A DNA stretch of 64,000 bases from Flavobacteriales bacterium UBA4110 (GTDB lineage: Bacteria > Bacteroidota > Bacteroidia > Flavobacteriales > Weeksellaceae). The notes under the pieces were generated by a model. The model was given only the letters and a program-made list of their open reading frames with translations, did not search any database and was not told where the DNA came from. Shown piece by piece: positions 24,166-33,159 of the stretch; position 1 is the stretch's first letter, and the number at the start of each line of letters is the position of its first letter. The stretch spans positions 14,791 to 78,790 of the forward strand of contig DFXK01000011.1 of assembly GCA_002383165.1 (NCBI GenBank), read 5' to 3'. The position numbers and the translations under genes were made by a program.

Positions 24166-25245
24166 ATGAAAAACATTATAATAACCGGAGGTGCAGGTTT
24201 CATAGGTTCTCACGTGGTTCGAGAATTCGTAAAAAACAATCCAGATTCAAAAATCATTAATCTGGACGCTTTGACCTATGCAGGTAACCTTGAAAACCTG
24301 AAAGATATCGAAAACGAACCTAATTACGTTTTCGAAAAAGCAGACATCACAAAACCTGAAGAACTTAGAAAAGTTTTTGAAAAATATAACCCAGATGCAG
24401 TGGTGCATTTGGCTGCAGAAAGTCATGTGGACAGAAGTATCACCGACCCTAATGCATTTATCAATACCAATGTAAACGGAACAGCTAATCTTCTGAATCT
24501 TTGTATCGAATTCTGGACTTTAAACCCAGATCACACACACGGAAGATTTCCAAATGAGCCTAGAAAAAACTTGTTCTATCACGTTTCTACGGACGAAGTT
24601 TATGGAAGCTTAGGTGAGACTGGATTTTTCTTAGAGACTACTCCTTATGATCCGCAATCACCTTACTCTGCGTCCAAAGCAGCTTCTGACCATTTGGTAA
24701 GAGCGTACGGAAATACTTATGGGATGCCTTTTATTGTTTCTAATTGCTCCAATAACTATGGTCCTAATCACTTCCCAGAGAAACTAATTCCACTTTGTAT
24801 TTCTAACATTCTTAATGAAAAACCATTGCCTATCTATGGAGATGGAAAATATACAAGGGACTGGCTTTTTGTGATTGACCATGCCAGAGCAATACACCAG
24901 ATTTTCAATGAGGCAAAAACTGGCGAAACTTACAATATCGGTGGCTTTAATGAGTGGCAAAACATTGACCTTGTGAAAGAACTTATCAAACAGCTAGATG
25001 CTAAACTTGGTAAACCAGAAGGACATTCAGAAAAACTGATAACTTATGTAAAAGACAGACCGGGACATGACAAGCGCTACGCAATAGACGCTACGAAACT
25101 TAATCAAGATTTAGGTTGGAAACCGAGCGTAACCTTCGAAGAAGGCCTTGGAAAAACCATCGACTGGTATCTGGAAAATAAAGAATGGCTGGAGCATGTA
25201 ACTTCCGGAGATTATCAGAAATATTACGAAAGTCAATATTCTTAA
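24166..25245 (+). CDS. rfbB: dTDP-glucose 4,6-dehydratase
   Basis: A 359-residue extended SDR enzyme converting dTDP-glucose to dTDP-4-keto-6-deoxyglucose. NAD-binding TGGAGFIG is at residues 7-14, the catalytic STDEVYG contains Thr142-Asp143-Glu144 as in RmlB, and Tyr167/Lys171 form the YxxxK pair in SPYSASK. It follows ugd by 29 bp and precedes rfbA by 24 bp. The next two rhamnose genes, rfbC and rfbD, are not in the window, so the keto-sugar probably feeds the aminotransferase at 40698. Confidence 0.96.
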   Translation: MKNIIITGGAGFIGSHVVREFVKNNPDSKIINLDALTYAGNLENLKDIENEPNYVFEKADITKPEELRKVFEKYNPDAVVHLAAESHVDRSITDPNAFINTNVNGTANLLNLCIEFWTLNPDHTHGRFPNEPRKNLFYHVSTDEVYGSLGETGFFLETTPYDPQSPYSASKAASDHLVRAYGNTYGMPFIVSNCSNNYGPNHFPEKLIPLCISNILNEKPLPIYGDGKYTRDWLFVIDHARAIHQIFNEAKTGETYNIGGFNEWQNIDLVKELIKQLDAKLGKPEGHSEKLITYVKDRPGHDKRYAIDATKLNQDLGWKPSVTFEEGLGKTIDWYLENKEWLEHVTSGDYQKYYESQYS

Positions 25246-25269
25246 AAAAAATAACCAAAAATTCAGACT

Positions 25270-26130
25270 ATGAAAGGAATTATTCTCGCAGGGGGATCAG
25301 GAACAAGACTTTATCCATTGACCATTGCAGTAAGTAAACAATTGATGCCGGTTTATGACAAACCGATGATTTATTATCCGCTTTCAACATTGCTGTTGGC
25401 AGGAATTAAGGATATTTTAATCATCACAACGCCTCACGATCAAGAAGGATTTATCAAGCTTTTGGGAGATGGCTCTCAGATTGGATGTAACATTCAATAC
25501 AAAGTTCAACCAAGCCCAGACGGATTGGCTCAAGCATTTATTTTGGGTGATGAGTTTATCGGAAATGACGCAGCAGCGTTAGTTCTTGGAGATAATATAT
25601 TTTACGGTTCTGAAATGGGAACATTATTAAAAAACAAAACCAATCCAGACGGCGGTGTTGTTTTTGCATACCACGTGTCTGATCCGGAAAGATATGGTGT
25701 TGTAGAATTTGATGATGAGTTCAAAGCACTTTCTATTGAAGAAAAACCTTCAAAACCAAAATCAAATTATGCCGTTCCTGGATTATATTTTTATGATAAT
25801 GAAGTAGTAGAAATCGCTAAAAACATCCAACCATCTCCAAGAGGCGAGCTAGAAATCACTGATGTCAATAATGTTTACTTAAGCAAAGGTAAACTAGAAG
25901 TTGGCGTTTTGGACAGAGGAACTGCTTGGCTGGATACCGGAACTTTTGATTCTTTACACGATGCTTCAGAATTTGTGAGTGTCATCGAAAAAAGGCAAGG
26001 TTTCAAAATCGGATGTATAGAAGAGATTGCTTTCAGAAATAAATTCATCAATGAAGAAAAACTTCTGGAAACCGCAGTAAAATATGGTAAAAGCGGCTAT
26101 GGTGAATATCTAAAAAACCTCATAAAATAA
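25270..26130 (+). CDS. rfbA: Glucose-1-phosphate thymidylyltransferase
   Basis: A 286-residue RmlA. It joins glucose-1-phosphate and dTTP to make dTDP-glucose. The nucleotide-binding signature GGSGTRLYPLT starts at residue 8, followed by VSKQLMPVYDKPMIYYPLS, LGDNIFYG, and ERYGVVEFD, all typical. It is placed directly after rfbB, giving the first two steps of all dTDP-6-deoxyhexose routes. The length is normal. Confidence 0.97.
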   Translation: MKGIILAGGSGTRLYPLTIAVSKQLMPVYDKPMIYYPLSTLLLAGIKDILIITTPHDQEGFIKLLGDGSQIGCNIQYKVQPSPDGLAQAFILGDEFIGNDAAALVLGDNIFYGSEMGTLLKNKTNPDGGVVFAYHVSDPERYGVVEFDDEFKALSIEEKPSKPKSNYAVPGLYFYDNEVVEIAKNIQPSPRGELEITDVNNVYLSKGKLEVGVLDRGTAWLDTGTFDSLHDASEFVSVIEKRQGFKIGCIEEIAFRNKFINEEKLLETAVKYGKSGYGEYLKNLIK

Positions 26131-26147
26131 ATTAAAACAAAACACAA

Positions 26148-26999
26148 ATGAGTGAATCTCATAAACAAGAATGGACCGAAACGATTGAATCCAGCCACTC
26201 GCTTCTAGATCTTAATCTTAAAGAAGTTTGGCGCTACAAAGACTTGGTTTATATGTTTGTGAAGAGAGACTTTGTATCTAGTTTCAAACAGACCATTCTG
26301 GGTCCCATTTGGTTCTTTATTAATCCAATTTTTACCACTGTTGTTTACCTTGTCGTATTTGGTGGTATCGCAAATATTTCTACCGATGGAGCTCCAAAAA
26401 TTCTTTTTTATTTGGCAGGTGTCACTTTATGGAACTATTTTTCTTCATGTCTTAATGGAACATCCAGTGTGTTTACAAGCAATGCGGCAATTTTTGGAAA
26501 AGTTTATTTCCCAAGATTAGTAATGCCAATTTCAATTGTATTCTCCAACTTGATGCGTTTTGGAGTACAAATGGTTTTGTTCTTAATTGCATTTTTATAT
26601 TATTTAACAAAAGGAGAAGTACAGCCGAACTGGTGGATTTTGGCAACGCCATTTTTAATCCTATTAATGGCGATGTTTGCATTGGGCGTAGGAATGATTT
26701 TCTCCTCGATGACGACCAAATACAGAGATTTGCAAATGTTATTAGGATTTGGGGTCAGTTTATATATGTATGCTACGCCAGTGATCTATCCTGTATCTGC
26801 TCTTCCAAAAGCTATCCAGCCTTACGCAGCGTGGAATCCCTTAACCGGAATATTCGAATGCTTCAAATACGGATGGCTGGGTGTAGGTGAGTTTAATCCA
26901 ACCATGCTTGCTATAAGCAGTTTAATTATTTTACTTTTATTGGCAATAGGTACCATTACCTTCAATAAAGTAGAAAAAAGTTTTATGGACACTGTATAA
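26148..26999 (+). CDS. wzm: ABC transporter permease for polysaccharide export (Wzm type)
   Basis: A 283-residue ABC-2 type membrane protein with about six membrane segments, the first preceded by LVYMFVKRDFVSSFKQTILGPIW, a phrase typical of Wzm/TagG-like O-antigen and teichoic-acid exporters. A YATPVIYPVSALP loop and a final WNPLTGIFECFKYGWLG are also family marks. With the ATPase at 27011 it should flip undecaprenyl-diphosphate-linked glycan across the inner membrane. Eleven bp separate it from that gene. Symbol is by family, not by strain nomenclature. Confidence 0.9.
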   Translation: MSESHKQEWTETIESSHSLLDLNLKEVWRYKDLVYMFVKRDFVSSFKQTILGPIWFFINPIFTTVVYLVVFGGIANISTDGAPKILFYLAGVTLWNYFSSCLNGTSSVFTSNAAIFGKVYFPRLVMPISIVFSNLMRFGVQMVLFLIAFLYYLTKGEVQPNWWILATPFLILLMAMFALGVGMIFSSMTTKYRDLQMLLGFGVSLYMYATPVIYPVSALPKAIQPYAAWNPLTGIFECFKYGWLGVGEFNPTMLAISSLIILLLLAIGTITFNKVEKSFMDTV

Positions 27000-27010
27000 T
27001 CAATTTATCA

Positions 27011-28291
27011 ATGAGATTAGCATTAAAAGCAGAAGATATTTCGAAACAATATCGCTTAGGACAAGTTGGAACCGGCACATTATCCCACGATCTTAATAGA
27101 TTTTGGCATCAGATCAGAGGAAAAGAAGATCCTTATTTAAAAATTGGTGAGACTAACGACCGCTCACAAAAAGGTATGAGCGAATATGTTTGGTCTCTTA
27201 AAGATATCAACTTCGAAATAGAGCAAGGTGATGCCGTTGGGATTATTGGTAAAAACGGCGCTGGGAAATCAACCTTACTAAAAATTTTGAGTAAAGTTAC
27301 AAAACCTACGACGGGTAAAATTTTCACGAACGGAAGAATAGCCTCACTCCTGGAAGTGGGCACAGGCTTCCACCCCGAGATGACAGGTCGTGAAAATGTT
27401 TTTCTTAATGGTGCCATTCTTGGAATGACCAGAAAAGAAATCGCCAGAAAATTTGACGAAATTGTTGACTTTTCTGGGGTAGAGCGATATATAGATACAC
27501 CGGTAAAAAGATATTCTTCCGGGATGTATGTAAGGTTAGCTTTTGCCGTTGCAGCACACTTGGAGTCTGAAATTCTAATTGTTGACGAAGTTCTTGCTGT
27601 TGGTGACAACGAGTTCCAAAAGAAATGCCTTGGAAAGATGGATCAGGTAAACCAAGGTGAAGGTAGAACTGTGCTTTTCGTAAGCCACAATATGGGAACT
27701 ATTTCTTCTTTATGTAAAAATACTATGCTACTAAAACAAGGAAACCTCATCGGTTATGGACCCACAGCTAACATCATAAGTGATTATCTGAGAGTTAATG
27801 AATCTGGTGTGGGTGAAGTTGTGGATTACTCGCAAGTAGCTGATAATAAAAAACTAAAAATCAGATCAGCAAGAATTCTAAATCAAGATTTTGAAGTTGT
27901 TTCAGAAATTGATAATGCGAAAAGAGCTTATGTTGACATAGAATTTGAGGTATTAAAAGAAGGTAAAGGTTACGATGTGGCTTTTTCATTGGAACATATT
28001 GAATATGGCCCAATATTCGGTTCTTGTTTTAAAGATACCAGATTAGATGAATATGATTCTTTAGTTTTAAAAAAAGGTATTCACCACTTCAGGATAGAGC
28101 TACCGATGAGCTATCTTAGAGGTGGCACCTACTTTATGTCTATCGCTTCTGCTATACCAAAAATTGAAGGATTAGATCATTTGAAGCAGGATTTGGAATT
28201 TAATATTCTTGATACAACAAGTCCCGTTGTTTTAACTACTGAGGGAAGAACAGGTGTTATCCTACCTGTAATCAAATGGGAACCAAGGTAG
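27011..28291 (+). CDS. wzt: ABC transporter ATPase for polysaccharide export with C-terminal glycan-binding-type domain (Wzt)
   Basis: A 426-residue protein. The ATPase has Walker A GKNGAGKST (80-88), signature YSSGM (168-172), Walker B ILIVDE (188-193) and the switch His226. About residues 245-426 form a separate beta-rich domain like the Wzt C-terminus, which in E. coli O8/O9a recognises the modified non-reducing end of the finished glycan. Its presence suggests the chain carries a terminating cap and that export is coupled to it. The methyltransferase at 52193 or one of the acyltransferases could make that cap. Cotranscribed with wzm. Confidence 0.92.
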   Translation: MRLALKAEDISKQYRLGQVGTGTLSHDLNRFWHQIRGKEDPYLKIGETNDRSQKGMSEYVWSLKDINFEIEQGDAVGIIGKNGAGKSTLLKILSKVTKPTTGKIFTNGRIASLLEVGTGFHPEMTGRENVFLNGAILGMTRKEIARKFDEIVDFSGVERYIDTPVKRYSSGMYVRLAFAVAAHLESEILIVDEVLAVGDNEFQKKCLGKMDQVNQGEGRTVLFVSHNMGTISSLCKNTMLLKQGNLIGYGPTANIISDYLRVNESGVGEVVDYSQVADNKKLKIRSARILNQDFEVVSEIDNAKRAYVDIEFEVLKEGKGYDVAFSLEHIEYGPIFGSCFKDTRLDEYDSLVLKKGIHHFRIELPMSYLRGGTYFMSIASAIPKIEGLDHLKQDLEFNILDTTSPVVLTTEGRTGVILPVIKWEPR

Positions 28292-28301
28292 TATATAACT
28301 T

Positions 28302-29273
28302 ATGAATAATAAGACATTAGTAAATATTGCATCTTTTTTAAGAAGTATTTATCCTTTAAAAATAAAAGAGGAACTTTATGCAACCTTTGATCCAGATTTT
28401 AAAGGACAGTATGCTAATGAATTAATAAGAAAAATATTACTTGAGGATAATCCTGCAATGATTGCAAGATTTGGAAATTCTGAACTTCAAACATTAGTAA
28501 ACTATCTTGAAATTAGAGAATCTAGATTTACAAAATATTTTAAATATATTACGCATCAAAGTAATAATCTAGAATGGAAAAGGCATAATGTAGAACTGCT
28601 AACTGTTAATGCTGGTTTTTTTCCAGATAAACCAGAATATATTGAAAAATATTGTGAAGCGTTTATAGATGATATTTCTAAAATAGATATTTTAGGTTCT
28701 TGGTTGGAAAGTGAAAAAAAAGTTAAAAAATTCTATCCAGAAAAATTGAAAACAGTTGGTTTTTTAGATTTGGAGCCTTACTATCATGAGAAGCCGTGGA
28801 CAAAAGTATTAGAAGGCAAAAACGTTCTTGTAATACATCCTTTTGAAGATAGTATTTTAAAACAGTATGAGAAGAGAACTCTTTTATTTAAAAATCCTGA
28901 TGTACTTCCTGATTTTAATCTGAAAACAATAAAATCAGTACAAACAATTGCCGAAAATAATCAAGAAAAATATAAAGATTGGTTTGAAGCACTTGATATA
29001 ATGAAGGAACAAATGGATAAAATAGAATTTGACATCGCGATTATTGGTTGTGGTGCCTACGGACTTCCTTTAGCTGCACACGCAAAAACATTGGGAAAAA
29101 AAGGATTTCATTTAGGAGGTGCAACCCAACTTATTTTTGGAATAATAGGTGACAGATGGCTCAATTCTCCTGGATATAAAAATTTTAATTTTCACAATGA
29201 GCATTGGGTCAGACCATCAAAAAATGAGATGCCAGAAAACTCTGATAAAATAGAAGGTGCAACATATTGGTAA
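28302..29273 (+). CDS. Uncharacterised protein, candidate GT-D-fold glycosyltransferase
   Basis: A 323-residue protein I do not recognise with certainty. The N-terminal MIARFGNSELQTLVNYL (from residue 53) resembles the RFGDGE region of GT-D (DUF1792) glycosyltransferases, where a DxE motif binds metal; here the triplet reads NSE. The C-terminal FDIAIIGCGAYGLPLAAHAKTLG followed by FHLGGATQLIFGI also resembles the end of that fold. No signal peptide or membrane segment is present. It begins 10 bp after wzt, in a visibly more AT-rich stretch, and is followed directly by a glycosyltransferase. A sugar-transfer role is an inference from this weak similarity and from context. Confidence 0.5.
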   Translation: MNNKTLVNIASFLRSIYPLKIKEELYATFDPDFKGQYANELIRKILLEDNPAMIARFGNSELQTLVNYLEIRESRFTKYFKYITHQSNNLEWKRHNVELLTVNAGFFPDKPEYIEKYCEAFIDDISKIDILGSWLESEKKVKKFYPEKLKTVGFLDLEPYYHEKPWTKVLEGKNVLVIHPFEDSILKQYEKRTLLFKNPDVLPDFNLKTIKSVQTIAENNQEKYKDWFEALDIMKEQMDKIEFDIAIIGCGAYGLPLAAHAKTLGKKGFHLGGATQLIFGIIGDRWLNSPGYKNFNFHNEHWVRPSKNEMPENSDKIEGATYW

Positions 29274-29275
29274 TT

Positions 29276-30466
29276 ATGATTAATAAACTCAAAGACAATA
29301 TAAGTATATTCTTGAAAAGTAAGGGATATGAATTAAAGAAATTAGATTATAATCATCACCTGCTATTAAAGAATGTTTTCAGTACAGATTATACAAAAAA
29401 AGTTTTAATTTCATATTTAACTACTCCTTTTACATCCGGCATCACCCTCTCTCACACCAACCTTACCGAATGCTACACTGCGGCGGAAATCTTTAGAGAT
29501 TTGGGATTTAATGTGGACGTCGTTGACCTTAATGCGTCTGTCAATATCGACTTTTCACAATATGAAATTGTCTACGGGCAAGGTAATATGTTTGAAAAAG
29601 CATTTGAAAGTCCTAGCGCTCATGTCATAAAAAAAATATACTATGGCACTGGCAATAATCCTTTTTTTTATTATATAGAAGCAGGAAAAAAACTTCATAA
29701 TTTTTATTCTGAGAAAAAACAATTTCTCCCAGAATCTTGTAGGCTTTTAGGCAAGAGCAATTCCTTACCGACTACCAATTCCGATGCTATCATATGTCTT
29801 GGAAATGATTTCTGTAAAAAAACTTATACTTCTATTACACCTTATATACCAATATTCAACTTAAATGCTTTTTATTTTGAAACTGTAAAATTGGAAACTA
29901 TCAAAAGAAATATTAAGTATTCTCGTAAAAATTTTTTATGGTTTGGAAGTGGTGGCCTCATCACAAAAGGCTTAGCAGATTGTATTGATTTTTTCACGAA
30001 AAATGATAACTATAATCTTCACATTTGTGGAGCGACTCCTTTAGAGAAAAGATTTTGGGACATTTATAATCCCATTATAGAAAAACAGAACAACATTATT
30101 AATCATGGTTTTGTAAATCTAAAATCAGAAAAATTCTTAGAAATCATTAATCAATGTAGTTTTGTAATTTTTCCATCCATCAGTGAAGGAGGCTCACCCT
30201 CATTACTAAATCTGATGGCTAATGGAGGACTTATCCCTATTGCAACAGAGGCCTGCTCTGTAGATATAGATCAGTTAGGTTTTTTACTGGAAGATAGCTC
30301 TGTTGCTAGCATCGAAAAAACAATTACGAAATTGAAAATGTTTTCGGACGACGAATTAGAAAAAAAATCTATTAAAGTTCAAGAACACACCAGAGAAAAT
30401 TATACTTTTGACAATTACAGAAAAAACCTAAAATCACATTTAGAATCCTGCTTATCAATATTATAG
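29276..30466 (+). CDS. Glycosyltransferase (GT-B, family 4/1-like)
   Basis: A 396-residue protein with the C-terminal GT-B features: KNFLWFGSGGLITKGLADCIDFF, NLHICGATPLEKRF, and the acceptor/donor region FPSISEGGSPSLLNLMANG, in which the Glu of SEGGSPS corresponds to the EX7E-type motif. A TTG at 29267 would overlap the upstream stop; the ATG at 29276, two bases after the preceding gene ends, is chosen. The N-terminal ~100 residues include SHTNLTECYTAAEIFRDLGFNVDVVDLNA, a typical GT-B first Rossmann unit. The donor is unknown. It is part of the 22970-37649 unit. Confidence 0.75.
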   Translation: MINKLKDNISIFLKSKGYELKKLDYNHHLLLKNVFSTDYTKKVLISYLTTPFTSGITLSHTNLTECYTAAEIFRDLGFNVDVVDLNASVNIDFSQYEIVYGQGNMFEKAFESPSAHVIKKIYYGTGNNPFFYYIEAGKKLHNFYSEKKQFLPESCRLLGKSNSLPTTNSDAIICLGNDFCKKTYTSITPYIPIFNLNAFYFETVKLETIKRNIKYSRKNFLWFGSGGLITKGLADCIDFFTKNDNYNLHICGATPLEKRFWDIYNPIIEKQNNIINHGFVNLKSEKFLEIINQCSFVIFPSISEGGSPSLLNLMANGGLIPIATEACSVDIDQLGFLLEDSSVASIEKTITKLKMFSDDELEKKSIKVQEHTRENYTFDNYRKNLKSHLESCLSIL

Positions 30467-30467
30467 T

Positions 30468-31139
30468 ATGAAAAATTTCTTACAAAAACTTTTTGCCGCA
30501 ATTTTTAATTCGCAATATATTGTTAGGAATCCTTATATCAATTTTGTAGCGTTTAATGAATATAGAAGAACAACTATATTTAAAAAATTGATATCCCTTG
30601 GTACTGGAAGTATTCTTTATCCAGAAGCTACTGTATATAACAATTCTAATGATCCCCGCAAAATAATTGTGGGGACCGAGACTCATATAAAAGGAGAGTT
30701 AAATGTTTTTGGCTATGGGGGGAAAATCACAATTGGCAACAATACTTACATTGGGAAAGATTCTAGAATTTGGTCTGGCGATTCGGTTACCATTGGCAAT
30801 GATGTTTTAATATCACACGGATGTAATATTATTGACACAAATTCTCACGAAATGAATGCATTTGAAAGAGCAGAAAGATCAAAAGAGATTTTCATTTCCG
30901 GCCATTGGAAGACAAAAGGCAGTGTACAAACAAGTCCAATTATCATAGAAGATTACGCTTGGATTAGTTTCAATGTCGCTATACTTAAAGGTGTAACTAT
31001 TGGTAAAGGCAGTATTATTGGGGCTGGTAGTGTGGTAGTAAGTAATATACCAGAATGGTGTTTTGCTGCTGGTAATCCTGCAAAAGTCATAAGACATTTG
31101 AACGAAGAAGAAAGAATGAAAAATCCAACACAAAAATGA
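30468..31139 (+). CDS. Left-handed beta-helix O-acyltransferase (MAT/WbbJ-like)
   Basis: A 223-residue hexapeptide-repeat acyltransferase. Repeats such as ITIGNNTYIGKDSRIWSG, VTIGNDVLISHGCNI and VTIGKGSIIGAGSVVVSNI form the trimeric beta-helix; CFAAGNPAKVIRHL is the standard C-terminal cap. The loop DTNSHEMN carries the likely catalytic His. Members transfer acetyl from acetyl-CoA to sugar hydroxyls. It starts one base after the preceding glycosyltransferase and overlaps the next gene by 4 bp, so all are translationally linked. The acceptor sugar cannot be told from the sequence. Confidence 0.85.
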   Translation: MKNFLQKLFAAIFNSQYIVRNPYINFVAFNEYRRTTIFKKLISLGTGSILYPEATVYNNSNDPRKIIVGTETHIKGELNVFGYGGKITIGNNTYIGKDSRIWSGDSVTIGNDVLISHGCNIIDTNSHEMNAFERAERSKEIFISGHWKTKGSVQTSPIIIEDYAWISFNVAILKGVTIGKGSIIGAGSVVVSNIPEWCFAAGNPAKVIRHLNEEERMKNPTQK

Positions 31140-32032
31140 AAATACTAATCATAGGTTCAAAAGGTTTTATTGGAAGTGCAGCTCTCAATTTTTATCTTCA
31201 CAAAAACTACGTGGTTTTCGGATGTGACATTGTAAATGATTACACTTCGGAAAACTATTTTCAGATAGATGCAACAAATTCAGACTTCCACCAAATTTTT
31301 AAAAGTTATGATTTTGATGTTTGTATCAATTGTTCGGGAGCTGCAAGTGTACCACAATCTTTGCAAAATCCTTTAAGAGACTTTACTCTGAACACTTACA
31401 ATGTTGCAAAGTTATTGGAGGCTATCAAAGAATATCAGCCAAACTGTAAATTCGTCAATCTATCTAGCGCTGCTGTCTACGGAAATCCCATAGAATTACC
31501 AATCAAAGAATCAAGCATTTGCAATCCTATATCACCATACGGGATTCATAAAAAGTTTGCAGAAGAATTATGCACAGAGTATCAAGCCTATTTTAATCTC
31601 AGAACCTGTAATGTCAGAATATTTTCTGCTTTTGGAAACGGATTGAAGAAGCAACTCATTTGGGATTTGTACCAAAAGTTCAAAACGCAAAACTCAATTG
31701 AATTATTTGGTACAGGAGAAGAAACAAGAGATTTCATACACGTTGATGATATTATTTCTGCCCTGACTTATGTTATTAAGAATGGAGACTTCAAAGGCGA
31801 AAGTTATAATATTGCTAACGGACAAGAAATTAAAATTAAAGACATTGCTAAACTTTTTGCTAAATTGACTGGTAGTCAAAAGACAATTATATTCAACCAA
31901 CAGCAAAAAGAAGGTGACCCAATATTTTGGAGAGCGGATATTACTAAAATAAAATCCTTTGGATATGAACAGAAAATTTCCATCGAAGAAGGTCTAAGAA
32001 AATATATACAATGGGCAAACGAACAAAACTAG
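31136..32032 (+). CDS. NAD-dependent epimerase/dehydratase family protein (extended SDR)
   Basis: A 298-residue extended SDR protein. The nucleotide-binding motif GSKGFIG is at 7-13, NLSSAAVYGN supplies the catalytic Ser, and Tyr135/Lys139 lie in SPYGIHKK. The C-terminal GTGEETRDFIHVDDII and the IEEGLRKYIQW ending match sugar-nucleotide epimerases and reductases. Precise activity (4-epimerase, reductase or dehydratase) cannot be assigned. It overlaps the upstream acyltransferase gene by 4 bp and the downstream glycosyltransferase by 22 bp. It could act on the dTDP-keto-sugar or on a GDP-sugar made in the locus. Confidence 0.82.
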   Translation: MKILIIGSKGFIGSAALNFYLHKNYVVFGCDIVNDYTSENYFQIDATNSDFHQIFKSYDFDVCINCSGAASVPQSLQNPLRDFTLNTYNVAKLLEAIKEYQPNCKFVNLSSAAVYGNPIELPIKESSICNPISPYGIHKKFAEELCTEYQAYFNLRTCNVRIFSAFGNGLKKQLIWDLYQKFKTQNSIELFGTGEETRDFIHVDDIISALTYVIKNGDFKGESYNIANGQEIKIKDIAKLFAKLTGSQKTIIFNQQQKEGDPIFWRADITKIKSFGYEQKISIEEGLRKYIQWANEQN

Positions 32033-33159
32033 GCATATATTTTAGCTATAACGAAAATTGGATTGGCGGTACGTATTATATCATCAATATTATTGAGGCA
32101 CTAAAAACAATTCCGGATAATGACCTTCCCAAAATTTATTTTATTTCTGAGAACCACAAAGACTTGGAGATTATAAAAAAAATAAATTATCCATACGCCA
32201 AATACCTGATTATTGGGGAAAATCAGAAAAAAGAATTTTTAAGCAAAAGTCTTAATAAAATAACTAGTAATAAATTTAAACTATCTACTAACTCAAAAAT
32301 TGTAAATTTGGATTTTATTTTCCCTTATCTCCCAAATCAATTTCTTTCCAAGATAAAAAAAAGACTTTCTTGGATTCCTGATTTACAAGAAAAGCATCTT
32401 CCCGAGTTTTTTTCAAAAGAAGAATTGGAAGGGAGAGACAGAGAGTGTAGAAGGATAGCACATCACGAGAAAAATGTATTATTTAGCAGCAAAGATGCGT
32501 TTGATGATTTCTCCAAGTTTTATCTGGAGGCTACAGCTCAGAAATACATTCTGAATTTTGCAGTAACCCATCCAAAATATGACCATCTAAATATTGGGAT
32601 TTTGAAAGAGAAATATCAACTTAATGGTAAATATTTTTTCTCACCCAATCAGTTTTGGAAACACAAAAACCAAATCATAATTTTAAAGGCTTTAAAATTA
32701 TTAAAAGAGAAAGGTCAGCTCAATTTTCAGACTGCATTTTCGGGAAAAGAGCATGATTACAGAAATCCAGAATATTTTGCTTCATTGAAAACGTATGTAT
32801 CCGAAAATAATCTTACTAATGAAGTTAAGTTCTTAGGTTTTATAGATCGTAGAGATCAGCTACAATTAATGAATAATGCAGAAGCTATTATTCAGCCCTC
32901 ATTATTTGAAGGATGGAGTACTGTAATTGAAGATGCCAAAGCAATGAACCAGTGTATTATTGCGTCCAATTTGAACGTTCATAAAGAACAATTATCTGAT
33001 TCGGCGCACTTTTTTGATCCAGCTGACGCAGAAGCACTTTCTGAAATAATGCTAAAAATAATAAATGGCAAAAAAGTAAAATACCAAAAAAACTATAGTG
33101 AAAACATTCAAAAATTTGGACGAGATTTTATTAATATTATAAATGAGATTATAAAATAA
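32011..33159 (+). CDS. Glycosyltransferase family 4-like protein
   Basis: A 382-residue GT-B protein. It begins with LGIYFSYNENWIGGTYYIINIIEAL, the N-terminal acceptor-domain start, then contains YFFSPNQFWKHKNQIIILKALKLL, VKFLGFIDRRDQLQLMNNAEAIIQPSLFEGWSTVIEDAKAMN, the full GT4 donor-binding pattern with the Glu pair. The ATG lies 22 bp inside the previous gene; later in-frame starts would remove the acceptor loop, so the overlap is probably real. Its last base overlaps the ATG of the GDP-fucose synthase gene. Confidence 0.88.
   Translation: MGKRTKLGIYFSYNENWIGGTYYIINIIEALKTIPDNDLPKIYFISENHKDLEIIKKINYPYAKYLIIGENQKKEFLSKSLNKITSNKFKLSTNSKIVNLDFIFPYLPNQFLSKIKKRLSWIPDLQEKHLPEFFSKEELEGRDRECRRIAHHEKNVLFSSKDAFDDFSKFYLEATAQKYILNFAVTHPKYDHLNIGILKEKYQLNGKYFFSPNQFWKHKNQIIILKALKLLKEKGQLNFQTAFSGKEHDYRNPEYFASLKTYVSENNLTNEVKFLGFIDRRDQLQLMNNAEAIIQPSLFEGWSTVIEDAKAMNQCIIASNLNVHKEQLSDSAHFFDPADAEALSEIMLKIINGKKVKYQKNYSENIQKFGRDFINIINEIIK

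Noticed and set aside
24166..26130. A dTDP-rhamnose pathway
   Set aside because: Only rfbA and rfbB are present; no RmlC cupin or RmlD reductase is seen in the window, so rhamnose should not be claimed here.
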